DNA of 64,000 bases, from contig NC_018215.1 of assembly GCF_000219625.1 (NCBI RefSeq), positions 1,302,001 through 1,366,000 on the forward strand, given 5' to 3'. Within the stretch, counting starts at the first letter, position 1; the number at the start of each line of letters is the position of its first letter. The notes beneath the pieces were generated by a model. That model was given only the letters and a program-made list of their open reading frames with translations. It searched no databases and was not told the DNA's origin. Position numbers and translations under genes: made by a program. Below, piece after piece: positions 9,737 through 20,282 of the stretch. This DNA is from Zymoseptoria tritici IPO323. Its lineage: Eukaryota > Ascomycota > Dothideomycetes > Mycosphaerellales > Mycosphaerellaceae.

Positions 9737-10855
9737 ATGGGAAAGTCTTCCAAAGACAAGCGAGATGCCTACTATCGATTGGCAAAAGAACAAGGCTGGC
9801 GTGCCCGGTCCGCCTTCAAACTGCTCCAACTTGATGAAGAATTCAATCTCTTCGAAGGGGTTACGAGAGTCGTAGATCTTTGCGCGGCACCTGGAAGCTG
9901 GTCACAGGTTCTGTCGAGGATATTGATCAAAGGAGAGATGATTGGGCGTGCGGCCTGGGAAGACAAGCGCTATCGGGAGATTTTGCGTCTTCGCGAGGTT
10001 GATCCAGCATCGACTTCGGGCGAGATCGATACACCACCGAGTGCCAAACCTAGACAGGACGTGAAGATTGTTGCGATTGACCTGCAGCCGATGTCGCCTC
10101 TAGAGGGAATCACCTGCTTGAAAGCCGACATCACGCATCCATCTACCATTCCACTCCTGCTCAAAGCCCTGGACCCGGACTACGACGCCTCTCTTGCCAC
10201 GACTGAAGCGTCTCACCCTGTCGATCTGGTGCTTTCAGACGGTGCGCCGGATGTGACCGGACTTCACGACTTGGACATTTACGTCCAATCTCAGCTCTTG
10301 TGGGCGGCGCTGAACCTCGCGTTGTGCGTGCTCAAGCCCGGCGGCAAGTTTGTGGCCAAGATCTTCCGCGGCAAGGATGTCGACATACTGTACGCACAGC
10401 TGAAGACAGTGTTTGAAGGTGTCACAGTCTCAAAGCCAAGGAGTAGTCGGGCAAGTAGTGTTGAGGCCTTCATCGTCTGCACGAATTTTCGCCCGCCGAA
10501 GGGCTTCACGGCCAGCTTGCAAGATCCGATGGGCGCGACGCAGCCCATGCAGTCCAAATTGGCGTCGTCACTTGAGCCTTTTGAAAGCCCACGGCGGTAC
10601 CGAGAGGACGGCGTGACCGAGCTCTTCTTGGATACTGCGGACGACAACGTAGCCAAGAACAGATGGATTGCGCCGTTCTTGGCCTGTGGAGATCTGAGCG
10701 CTTTTGATGCCGATGCGAGTCACAAATTGCCTGAGGGACACGTGAGTCTGGATCCAGTGCAACCGCCCACTGCTCCACCTTATCGGTTGGCGCTCGAGGA
10801 GCGGAAGAAGATGGGCGGAGCATACGGCAAGACGAAGCTTGGCGAAACAAAATGA
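9737..10855 (+). CDS. TRM7: tRNA (Cm32/Nm34) 2'-O-methyltransferase Trm7 (FtsJ/RrmJ family)
   Basis: Trm7 uses S-adenosylmethionine to methylate the ribose of anticodon-loop positions 32 and 34, with partner proteins Trm732 and Rtt10/Trm734 in yeast. The intronless product is 372 residues from MGKSSKDKRDAYYRLAKEQGWRARSAFK. The reading frame is open further upstream, but MGKSSKDK is the conserved start. Motif I (VDLCAAPGSWSQ) binds the methyl donor. The catalytic K-D-K-E set is visible: Lys in RSAFK, Asp in SDGAPDVTG, Lys in GGKFVAKIFRG, and Glu in SSVEAFIVC. An insertion of about 25 residues (GEIDTPPSAKPRQD) lies between motif I and the next strand, as in other fungal Trm7 proteins. The C-terminus past residue 290 is a fungus-specific extension. 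Confidence 0.94.
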   Translation: MGKSSKDKRDAYYRLAKEQGWRARSAFKLLQLDEEFNLFEGVTRVVDLCAAPGSWSQVLSRILIKGEMIGRAAWEDKRYREILRLREVDPASTSGEIDTPPSAKPRQDVKIVAIDLQPMSPLEGITCLKADITHPSTIPLLLKALDPDYDASLATTEASHPVDLVLSDGAPDVTGLHDLDIYVQSQLLWAALNLALCVLKPGGKFVAKIFRGKDVDILYAQLKTVFEGVTVSKPRSSRASSVEAFIVCTNFRPPKGFTASLQDPMGATQPMQSKLASSLEPFESPRRYREDGVTELFLDTADDNVAKNRWIAPFLACGDLSAFDADASHKLPEGHVSLDPVQPPTAPPYRLALEERKKMGGAYGKTKLGETK

Positions 10856-12060
10856 GGTGGCAAAGTTCGGCCGGGGTTTTGCATGTTGACGCCAATGAGC
10901 ACGACGCAGTGGAACAGACATGGCAGATTCTGGACGAATACTGCCCAGCCAGGTTTCAACGTCAGTTGCCGGACTTCTGGTAACGCTTCGCGCGCCTTTC
11001 AGGAGATTCTTCGTGCACGTGCGTGTTCAAAATCTCGTGGCGAGCTGGTTCGATCAACCCGTTGACCTTGCAGGCAAGATTTGGATGTTCTGGTCTGTGA
11101 TCATTTGCAGTCACGGTAAGTCCACTTCCTGAATGGGCCCTCTGGACAGAATATTTTTGGCCTTGCCAGCACAGTCGGCCGAGCCAGCGACTGGTCGTGG
11201 TCCAATCCAAAACAGGCAAATCTGGATCTCGTACGCATGAGCGGTCGAATATATGCGAAAACTCAAGCGAGAGCCGGGTTCGCATCAGCTTTCGACGCCA
11301 CCCGGGCCGTCTTCATAACCGAGCAGCAGGTCTGGTTTCGTACTCATTGCGTTCCATATTTTGGGGAGCCGGTCTCACTCTGATATCTTGGCACGCCACT
11401 CCGGGCTGACGACATCGACTCAATTTCTCAATTTCCCCGAGGAAACCAAGGGAGAGATCAGATACCTTAGCTGAGTTAAAGCAGAGCCTACACTCGAACC
11501 TATTACGCTTTGGCCGATTTGTCGTCGTGGACTGGACTTGCACGAGCCATCACACAAGATTGTCAAGCACGTTGGCCGAGGTGCTTGACGCTGTGAAGCA
11601 CTTCATGCAGTACAACCTTATCCTAGCCGAAGGATTATGCCATCTCTCCGGGGGACTTCAGATCCTGAATATACTAATTCGCCTTCTCACGATTGGAACG
11701 AGGCATGACCGATGACCCAAAATTAGCCCCAAAGTGTCTTCATCCATGCACACTCCCAATATCGAATGCATGATGATGACCACTCCATAGAGCTGAGACT
11801 CATCATCCGCATGCCAGTTTGGTGACCGGAAATTGCATTGTCTATGCCATGCACGCGCAAGGGTGGACACACTGCTGGCATGCGGAGAACGTGAAGGCGC
11901 AAGGGCGTTGGACAATGTTATAAAGTCCTTGGACCCGGAGCAAGTAGCTAGCTCTGCCTTGTAAGCACTGCATCACTCGAGCCATCTCCGTTGACACAGC
12001 ATACTACAAATCCATTTTTCTCGGCTTCCGACTCTCCGCAACTTTACACCAACACCAACC
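10856..12060. other. Intergenic region upstream of the secreted NTF2-like gene
   Basis: 1.2 kb with no recognisable gene. Small open frames lack family resemblance. The 3' end contains the promoter of the NTF2-like gene, with a TATA-like TATAAAG at 11919-11925, about 140 bp before the start codon, and a pyrimidine-rich run just before the ATG. Confidence 0.5.
11919..11925 (+). promoter_or_regulatory. TATA-like element of the secreted NTF2-like gene
   Basis: TATAAAG about 140 bp upstream of the start codon at 12061, in a region otherwise of mixed composition. Position and sequence suit a core promoter; this is inference. Confidence 0.4.
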
Positions 12061-12767
12061 ATGCGCTCCTTCACGGCTTTGCTGGCCTCCAGCTCCCTTT
12101 GCGCTGTTCTCGCGCTCGCTGCTCCCGAAGGAAGTGTCCGACGATGGGGCACTGTCAAGCGTTCGAGTGAGAAGGTCGTTCGTAATGATGGTTGCATGAC
12201 AGAAGAGCAGGCCCAGCAGGTCGCCGACAATTTCAAGGAGCTGATCGCCGCCTACTCTGACGAACTTGCCAACGCGGTCCTCACCGAGGACTTTGTCGAC
12301 TACTCTGACAGTGTCATCGAGCTCATCAACAACGGATGTCCAAACTCGCCCGTGGTGGTATGTGTAGCACAATTATGATGACATTGAATCGTCAGCTAAC
12401 TTCGACCACAGCTCGGGACTGCCACCTTCTCCAGCCGAGCGGACTTTGAAGCCGGCCAGAGCGCTCAGCCTCCGATCCCGTTCGAGCAGTTGAACATCTG
12501 GTGAGTGACCCTCCGATCCGGTCCACCTCGTCGGCAGTTGACTAATGCTTCACGCTCAGGCACACCTGCGACGCCGTCACTCTGCGCTGGAAGTCCGCTG
12601 GGCCCGGTCAGGAGCCGCAGCAAGTCACCGGCATCATCGTGATGGAGACTGAGTGTGGCGGTGATGGTACTCGACTCATCAACACCGTCTACTCCGAGTT
12701 CAACAGTGGTGCCTGGATGGCCAATCTCGGAATCTTCACGCCTACCAACTGCTCTGCACCTGCTTGA
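12061..12767 (+). CDS. Secreted small NTF2-like domain protein, three exons
   Basis: Exons 12061-12357, 12412-12500 and 12560-12767 (introns 54 and 59 bp) join to 197 residues. The N-terminus MRSFTALLASSSLCAVLALA is a signal peptide, followed by a short basic propeptide containing VKR, a possible Kex2 cleavage site. The mature part resembles the NTF2-like proteins frequent in Dothideomycetes: GCMTEEQAQQVADNFKELI, FVDYSDSVIELINNGCP, TFSSRADFEAGQSAQPPIPF, HTCDAVTLRW, GIIVMETE and TVYSEFNSGAWMANLG. Five cysteines remain in the mature region. It should be extracellular; no enzymatic residues can be assigned. Size, secretion and cysteines make it a reasonable candidate effector or cell-wall-associated protein, which is inference. 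Confidence 0.85.
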
Positions 12768-13243
12768 TGGAACAGTCGATGGCCCATCTGCTTGTCTGTT
12801 GCGTCCTCTTCACTATTCTCTGCTTCTGTTCAGTACCTTTGACCTTGTCCCGAGAGGATCGTCATGTCAAATCCTCTCCCGGCAGGCCATTTCACTGTTT
12901 TGAGAAATCCTTGTGTGTGAATTTGTAGCATCATCAATCAAAGCGCCATGTACTGAATCCCACGCTTGTCTATTATGCTCATTATCTAGCGGGGACGTTG
13001 GAAGCCTTCCGCTCGCCAATGTAATGCCCGTCGGTGACCGTCTCTGAGCGCTTGGGCGTCAAGATATCCTCAGTTTTGTCATCCTGCTGCGTTTTCTGCA
13101 TGCGCCACCCGGTTTGTGCTGGAGCGTTGATGACTCGTCTGGATTGATATAGAGCATATCGAGATGCTATGCAGCAGAGAGAAGAGTTTCCCACAGCGCC
13201 AATCTGAACGCTTATCGATTCATGTCTGCATATGGCATTACCA
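12768..13243. other. Convergent intergenic region
   Basis: 476 bp between two convergent stop codons, so it holds the 3' untranslated regions and terminators of the NTF2-like and FAD monooxygenase genes. Nothing else is seen. Confidence 0.5.
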
Positions 13244-14576
13244 TCAATCGTATCCAATATCAGTCGTCGTAACATCTTCAATGAAGTGCGCCTCGCGGTA
13301 GTTCTTGGTGAACCACAAGTACCACGGCACAACAAACGTCTTGATGGTGTGCCCAAGCCAGCCTGCATCAGAGACAGTCTTCACAACATTCTTCGACTCT
13401 TCAAACGCAGTATCGATCCTCTTCCTTCGGAGATTCTCGTATGCGTTAAATGCCTCCTTCATGGTGTTGGGCTTCCCTTTTTCGATCCAGCGGGTGAGGC
13501 AGCGGGAGAAGAGGACGGTGTCTTCGAAGACGATGCCGGTGCTTTCGCCTTGTGGCGGCATGGCGTGCTGGGAAAATAGAGTCAGCTCCAGTGGGTTGAA
13601 TCGAGACAGTGCCTGGACTCACTGCGGCATCTCCAAGCAGCATCACTCGGTCCGTTGACCACTTTCCTCCATTAGTCAGAGTGAAGACCGGCCAGAGGAA
13701 GAAGTCCTTGGCGTTCTCGATCAGTGGCCTGATACAAGGTATCTTCGCATCGCCGAATCGCTCCAACAACTGCGCTCGAGTCTTCTCAGCGTCTGCTCCG
13801 ACAGACTTCCAGCCATCTCGAGATCCGATGTCCTCCACCTGCATCAATGCGCCGACGTACACCGAGTCTGCCTCGGGGGAATGGAAGCTGGTCAGTAGCA
13901 TTCCACGGCGAGCGAAATTGATGGCGGTACATTCAAAGTGAACTTCGAAGTCCTTCGCGATCGGAGAGAAGCCGAAAGCGTTAGAGACACCGGAGTAGGT
14001 CGCTTTACGTTCTGGCTCGACATGTTTCAGCCTGGTCACGGAGTGAATGCCATCACAGCCCATCAGAAGGTCTCCAGTAGCTGACTCGCCGTTCTCGAAA
14101 TGGATGGTGACCTCGTCTGCGGTCTCATCGATCTTGACTGTTCGGGTGCCACAAGTGATGCTGATGTTCTCGTGCTGCTCCACGGCGGCAATCACTCCTT
14201 TCAATGCCTCTCCTCTGGTGATGCGGAGTGCTTTGTAGGGAGGATTGCCAATCCCATCACCATCTGGTCCGCGAAAACTGGTTTCTGCCAGCTTTCCGGA
14301 GTGTGCATCGAATACTTCCAGAAAGTCGATGTCGCGCCCGTAGTTGTTTTTGCGGATGATCGGTAGAGCACCAAGATGATCCAGCATGCGAAGCGCGTTT
14401 GGGGTCAGGTTCACGGCACCTCCGATCGTGGCCAACTCCGGACGGATTTCGAATATTCTGATCCGGGGAACGCTGCCTTCCGGGGCGAATTTGGTCAAAG
14501 CTAAGGCGGTGGTAAGTCCGGAAATACCGCCGCCAAGAATGAGCACATTCAGTCCTGCTTCCGAAGCTGGCGCCAT
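13244..14576 (-). CDS. FAD-dependent monooxygenase (salicylate hydroxylase-like), two exons
   Basis: Group A flavin monooxygenases use NAD(P)H and oxygen to hydroxylate aromatic or other small substrates. Exons 13623-14576 and 13244-13567, separated by a 55-bp intron, give 425 residues. Features: NVLILGGGISGLTTALAL (FAD-binding GxGxxG) near residue 10, an IFEIRPEL strand end, GCDGIHSVTR (the DG motif contacting FAD and NADPH) near 190, and RVMLLGDAA + HAMPP near 315, split by the intron. The start MAPASEAG is the first ATG in frame after a TTG-only extension. No signal or membrane segment is obvious, though the C-terminus has a hydrophobic WLGHTIKTFVVPWYLWF stretch. It is divergent from a P450 gene 1.4 kb away. 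Substrate is unknown. Confidence 0.9.
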
Positions 14577-15946
14577 GGCGAAATGATGGTGAGCAAGCGA
14601 TAGGAAGGTCAAGAAAAAGTAAGAGGAAAGCAGCTTCGCAGTCCGCAACAAGCGAGTGTTATGTATCGGGTTCCTAATTCTCCGGCTTCCTTATCCTACT
14701 GACATCCTGTGCCATGAAGAACAGACTCCACCTTTAATGGCGAGACACACCGAGTGATCGGGACCGGAACGGACATGGGGCTTTGATGTTCACCTCGGTC
14801 GAAGGACGATCTCCGCTGCGAACTGCACGGGATTCGTGAGTGTAAAGTGTGCAGGGATGGTGCTCATGTTGGCCAAAGTTGAACAACATCTGTGGGATCT
14901 CAGGTTGTGAGAAGTGGTGATCTGGCAGGAGGCTGACCATGTGAAGTCCGAAAATGCCTGTCTGGCGCTAAAAGTTGGCTGAACTATATCTCAATCGGGT
15001 CTAGTCGAGGTTAAAAATACCTCTCTCACTTTCCGGACCACGGAGCCGTTTCTACATTGACACGCATTCCTGCCTGCCGCCGTCTCTGGACTATCGACTG
15101 GGCTCAAATCACTGCAATTCGCGTAGCGCGTTAATGAAACTGTCGCACCAATGGGACTCGCTCAGTCCGCGCTGTATGGCGTTGCACATGTAGCGATCTT
15201 CCAGCACGATCACGGAGACCGACAACGCGGTCCTCAGGACTCGGCAAGATTGCTCCACTGGATTTACGCCAAGCAGGGTGTCTTGGGCGCACTGTACCTA
15301 CCCGCGTGCCTTGCCGCGAGCAATGATCATAGCTCGAAGTGCGTGGGAGTCGCATCGAAATCTCTCGGGCACCACAACAGCGATGAGAGGAACGGGATAG
15401 GAACCGATGCTCGGCTTGGCATGGCGTTGCACATCTTCCTTGCTGCTGAGGTTGTACAGCCTTGAGATCCGACGGTACCTTTGAGGAAATGCCACATCTA
15501 TGATCGTCACATTTGCTTGGCCATGGACCCACTCGACTGAACGAGCAATGCGGAGTAACACATGGCGGACATACCAACATTTGGACACAAATGGTCCTCT
15601 TCGGACTTATTGGAATGCTGAAAACGCAAATCGACCATTACTTGCCTCTCAACTTACCATCGTGTTGGTCAGCCTACAGAAGCTAGCTACTGTTAACTTA
15701 GCTGAACTGCCAGGCTGCGCCCAGCATGCCGCAGGTGCCAGTCGAAGCCATGGCACCACCGGAATCTGTGTCGGCTCCCCAAATTCCCACGCGGTCAGCA
15801 TGACTGCAACACCAAGAATTTATTTCCAGGACCATGCATGCCACATGCTGATCGTCCCTGCCGGAATACGCGAGGTAGGTATATGTCCCGTCCGCTGTTT
15901 CTCAGTCCTTGCCGCACTTCTTCCAGCAGCAATTGACCCCACCGCC
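14577..15946. promoter_or_regulatory. Divergent intergenic region between FAD monooxygenase and P450
   Basis: 1.37 kb between opposite start codons. Open frames up to about 150 codons occur on both strands but have no family resemblance. The plus-strand frame that runs into the P450 from 15500 is open by chance, since the P450 start at 15947 has the expected N-terminal features. It presumably contains both promoters. Confidence 0.4.
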
Positions 15947-17804
15947 ATGTCTCAAGTCGTCCAAGCCGCTCAGGAGCCCTCGCGCTATGCGTTTGAGCAA
16001 TCGATTGATAATGCCACAGTGTTGGAGCCAGTGAGCGTCGACACGCCTATTCCAGCGGACTTTTCCATACTCAATTCGAAAGCTGTCCTTGGATTCTCAC
16101 TTCTGGTCATCATTCTTGTTACCCGCCTGTTCGGACAGAAGAAGAAATTGCCGGCTGGTGCGAAACCGCTTCCCAAGCTGCCAGGTAGGTCCATCGACAA
16201 GAGCCATGACCGACCTCCGCTAACGATAGCCACTAGGCATTCCGTGGATTGGTCGTTTCTGGGGCATCCCAATCTCTGGAGCAGAGGCAGCATGGCACTT
16301 CGGCGACTTCCACAAGTCGTATGGCCCAATCTACGAGTGGCTCACGTTCGGAGTGACTCACATCTGGATCGAAAATGACAAGATTGCCCGAGACCTTCTT
16401 GTCCATCGCGGAAAGCTTTATGGTGACCGACACGAACTTCCAGCAGCTGTCGGAGTGAAAGGTGGCTCGGAGATTCTGCCACTCATGGGGATCGGCGAGA
16501 ACTTCTGGCGACACAAGAACTTCATTCACACCATCATGAGACATTCATCTCAAGCCGGCTTCTGGGATGCACCTGTGACGGAGAACAAACACACTCTTCG
16601 ACGTCTGCTCGACTCTCCTGATACATGGTCGGAAAGTATCATCACCCATTGCGCTCGCGTGGTCGCCACGATCGCCTGGGGTGATCCAAAGCACGGCACC
16701 AAGCTTCTCACCGTCGTACCTCAGCTTCTCAAAGCCGTATCACCAGAAGGACCACTTCCCAACCTTTTGCCATTCCTCATGCATCTTCCGGCCGCCATCT
16801 CTCCATTCAAGAAAGCCGAAGCCGAACGAAAGCGGATCATGCAGGAGGCATTTTACGAGGCACAGCAGGATGTCATGGCTCGGATGAAGGCAGGTACTGC
16901 AGGGCAGTCATGGTCAAGAATCTGGCTGGAGAACGAGAAGGGTATGGAGAAGAGCAAGCTGGATCAACACGAGGCAGCACATGCTGTTGGCACAAACTCC
17001 TTCGTCGCCATCGCCACCATCGGCTCACCACTTCACTCGTTCTTCACAGCCATCTGCCACTACCCGTCGTGGTTGCCTCGCATCCAGGAAGAAGTCGACC
17101 GCGTTTGTGGAGATCGACTGCCAACCATGAAAGACATTCCAAACTTGCCTGTCGTCCGCGCAGTCTGCAAAGAGACTCTCCGCTGGCGCCAACCAACACC
17201 TCTTGGTGTGCCGCACATCACCACCGAGGACGATGTCTACGACGGCTACTTCATTCCCAAGGGCGCCATGGTCCACGCCAACCACTATCTGATCAGCCGA
17301 GAGGAGGCCACATACCCTGAAGGCAATGAGTGGCGACCCGAACGCTGGCTCGAGCCTTCGTGGCCGACCTACAAGGAGCCACTCACCGAGTATCCTACTC
17401 TCCGCGGCGATCCTGGTTTCGGCTATGGCACTCGCTCATGCCCAGGAACCGATCTCGTCATGACCGAGCTGTACACCCTCATCGCATCTCTGGTGTGGGC
17501 GTTCGATATCAAGCGCAAGGAGGGCCGCGCAGGCTACGACAACCCTGTTCCCTGGTACGAGACAAATCCATTTGTCATCACCATGGCCAAGCCGTTTCCC
17601 TGCAATATCACGGTCCGCAGCGAAGAGAAGAGGCGGTTCATCCAGAATGGCTGCCCAGATGGTGGCTTCCTGGTGAGGAACCCGAAGGAAGAGGACCTCA
17701 ACCGATGGGATGTCTTCCGCGGAGATGGCAAGCCATTTGAGTGGGCTGGACTGACTGCTCCTCTGTCGAACTTCAACACGCGGTCGTACTCTCAGGGTGT
17801 GTAA
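15947..17804 (+). CDS. Microsomal cytochrome P450, two exons
   Basis: A haem monooxygenase anchored in the ER. Exons 15947-16184 and 16237-17804 (52-bp intron) give 601 residues. A membrane anchor (AVLGFSLLVIILVTRLF, about residues 45-61) is followed by a basic KKK stretch and the proline hinge LPAGAKPLPKLPGIPWIG. The ExxR pair is Glu392/Arg395 (KETLRWR) and the haem ligand is Cys481 in FGYGTRSCPG. The PERW-like motif reads RPERWLEP. The I-helix is unusual: the A/G-G-x-D/E-T-T site reads VAIATI, keeping Thr340 but with Ala339 in place of the acid. The overall look is of the family that contains fungal O-methylsterigmatocystin oxidoreductase-like P450s. An SDR lies 450 bp downstream on the same strand; the FAD monooxygenase is divergent. 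Confidence 0.92.
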
Positions 17805-18256
17805 GCCAGGCGGTTATGAACAGCTATGACTGGCGTAATGAGCTCGATGACTTCTGTCTTTGCATGTCGGAGCGAATGGGATAGATCTGTGGGTTCCAGG
17901 CAGGGCGGCGTTTTCCGAGATCACACCAAGTGTCGCTCGAACTGTATGTAGTCACTCTGAAGTTTTGTTGCATCACTTTGAATTTACTTGTTGATCGTGC
18001 TGTTGTGAGCAAAATCACACATTCATCCAATTTAGCCGGCGTCGAGCCGTAAAATGATGTGCTTCATGGTGACGTATCAATTATTGATGGAAATGCTTCG
18101 AACAATTACAAAGCACTTACAAATCCAAGGCATCCATTGATGCGCCTCTGAAAGGAAACTGGAACTCAACACACTTCTTCGAATATATATCACCCACAGG
18201 ATTCTGCCGAAGGGTTCACTAACAAAACTCTCATCAAACCAATCAAGGCCGTCAAC
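17805..18256. other. Intergenic region with SDR promoter
   Basis: 452 bp between P450 and SDR genes. A TATA-like TATATAT at 18184-18190 lies about 70 bp before the SDR start codon. No other feature is seen. Confidence 0.4.
18184..18190 (+). promoter_or_regulatory. TATA-like element of the SDR gene
   Basis: TATATAT about 70 bp upstream of the ATG at 18257, a plausible core-promoter position. Inference from sequence and spacing only. Confidence 0.4.
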
Positions 18257-19105
18257 ATGGCCGACAAAACCCTCGTCCTCATCACTGGCGCGAATCAAGG
18301 ACTAGGCTACTACGCCGTTCAACAACTATCCGCAACAAACAAATATCACATTCTCCTCGGATCAAGAGATGTGAAGAAAGCCGAAGCCGCAATTTCCACC
18401 CTCAAAGACGATGCCTCCGCCGGTGCACGACCCGAAAATGTCTCTCCGATTCAGATCGACGTATCAGACGACTCTTCCATCGCAGCGGCAGCAGACAAGG
18501 TCAAGTCTGACTATGGCTACCTTGACGTTATCATGCTCAATGCCGGTGTGGCCACGGCGGAGGGGTCCTTGAGAGAGCAGTATCAAAAGATGTATGACAC
18601 GAACCTGTTCGGCGCGGCGGTGACGCTGGACACGTTCCTTCCACTTCTCAAGAAGTCAAAGGCGCCGGATGGGAAGCGGATTGCGTTCACATCCTCGGGT
18701 CTTTCGAGTTTGAAGTGGGCATGGTAAGTTTTCGAGGACTTGTACTTGTGTACGCATGTTTTTGACAATTCTTAGGGACCGAGAAGACAACTACTCGGCG
18801 GAAATGTACCCAATCTACCGAAGCACGAAGACGGCCATGTCGATGATCATGTTGCACTATGCGAAGCTTCTGGAGAAGGAAGGTTTCGTTGTGGGAGCGA
18901 GCGAGTGAGCCAATCTGTCTTCTATCATTTGGGAGCGCACGCTGACGTCTAATTAAGTCCTGGATACTGTGCTACGAACCTCAACAACAATTCCGGTTTC
19001 AAGGACCCGAGAGAAGGCGCGAAAGAACTCATCAAGGTCGCCACCGCGCCAAAGAAGGATGTGCATGCGAAGGTTGTTGGAGACGAGGGAGCGGAGCCGT
19101 GGTGA
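18257..19105 (+). CDS. Short-chain dehydrogenase/reductase (SDR), three exons
   Basis: An NAD(P)H-dependent oxidoreductase of unknown substrate, probably cytosolic. Exons 18257-18723, 18776-18904 and 18958-19105 join to 247 residues. The Rossmann motif TGANQGLG is at residues 10-17. An Arg after the second beta-strand (LLGSRD) suggests NADP(H) preference. LNAG replaces the usual NNAG near residue 95, and SS in FTSSGLSS provides the catalytic Ser. The active-site pair is Tyr170/Lys174 in YRSTK. The segment after it, DPGYCATNLNN, is the usual PG motif. Introns are 52-53 bp. The gene follows the P450 on the same strand and could act with it; that link is inference from position. Confidence 0.9.
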
Positions 19106-19225
19106 ACAATATCACCATCGTTGATCAGTGCCACCAACGGCTGGTCGGGAACCTCGCCGGCCGCGTTGGAATCTGTGCATCGGGGACGGGAAAATTCTGA
19201 AATTGACGTAGGTGTCCATTGTCGC

Positions 19226-19540
19226 TCAGTGCTGTTGTGCCCCCAACACAGCCTGATCGCTATCTGCGTTCGAGCCCATCTCTGCACCTCTGGGGTTCGC
19301 TCGGTTTCTTTGCCCTGGCATTCGCCCTTGAAGTGCTGGATTACGGCGTTTCTTCTGCCGCCAGCCGACCCACGTGCCAATAGCAGCAAATACCACATAA
19401 AGCATCACAAGCGGAACTTGTATCACTACAGCAAGGAGCACAACGTATGAGAACATCTGGCAAGTGTTCGTAAACCAGTCTGGATTGTTTTCATCAGGCT
19501 CACCAGACATGGAGGCCGGTACCGCTAGCGCCACTTGCAT
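19226..19540 (-). CDS. Possible small single-pass membrane protein
   Basis: A 104-residue frame from an ATG at 19540. It has an acidic N-terminal part (SGEPDENNPDWF), one hydrophobic segment of about 30 residues (MFSYVVLLAVVIQVPLVMLY onwards, ending AAIGTWVGW) and a strongly basic tail starting RQKKRRN. The layout is that of a small single-pass membrane protein. No family is recognised. It lies tail-to-tail with the SDR and nothing else supports transcription, so chance occurrence is possible. Confidence 0.35.
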   Translation of the reverse strand: MQVALAVPASMSGEPDENNPDWFTNTCQMFSYVVLLAVVIQVPLVMLYVVFAAIGTWVGWRQKKRRNPALQGRMPGQRNRANPRGAEMGSNADSDQAVLGAQQH

Positions 19541-20282
19541 CTCAGGTCAGTTCCCGATATCTGGAAGAACTGGACCGGCTGTTTCGACAAGTTGTTCCGC
19601 CTGATCGACTCTTTCCTCGCGTCGTGTCGGTCTTTGAGAAGCGCAGAGGCATGTTCTTCGTCCGTACCGTTGGCCAGGAGTCAGCTTCACTGTCAGGATA
19701 CCGAGCTGAATCCTTGGACACGAATCATTCTCAGCTTGTCAAATTCAGTAGGAGAGACGATCCGAACCATCAGAAATTGCTGGCTGCTATCAAATATTGC
19801 GCTGAACAGGATATGGGGAAGGGTCTGGCTGCGCCGAAGAGGGATAGATGTACATGCAAGAAAAGAATTCCACAAAGTGTGTTGTTGGTGATGAGGGTGC
19901 CCAAAAATAGTGAGCACGATCTTAGCCATTTGTCGGCAATTTGTCCGCACGATGAAAAGACCACCAATTCTCCTGAACACGCAAAAACGCCAATGTTTCC
20001 ACATTTAATAGGCACCGTATTGCTCATCTCGAGAGTCTATGTTCAGCAGCCCACACATACTCACTCTGCTTCAATGTATCAAACACAGCTGCGTTTTTTT
20101 GTACAAGGGCCCGAAGCCGAGCAGAGACACTTCATCGTAGTTGCTATACACCGCTAGAAATCTAGAGAGTAAAACGCCGTCGCTATGCCTTTCAAGTCCA
20201 GAGATCTTTGTACAGACTCCCAGTAGAATTAGAGCCGAGCTGAGTAGGGTAGTTGTTTGCGATAAGACCTCAAATCTTGCAA
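19541..20282. other. Intergenic region
   Basis: About 740 bp between the possible membrane protein and MRS2. Overlapping open frames of 85-177 codons exist on both strands; none shows a recognisable domain or consistent codon preference. Confidence 0.4.

Noticed and set aside
15500..15946. Coding sequence upstream of the P450 start
   Set aside because: Open by chance; the membrane anchor and hinge follow the ATG at 15947 and no domain lies upstream.
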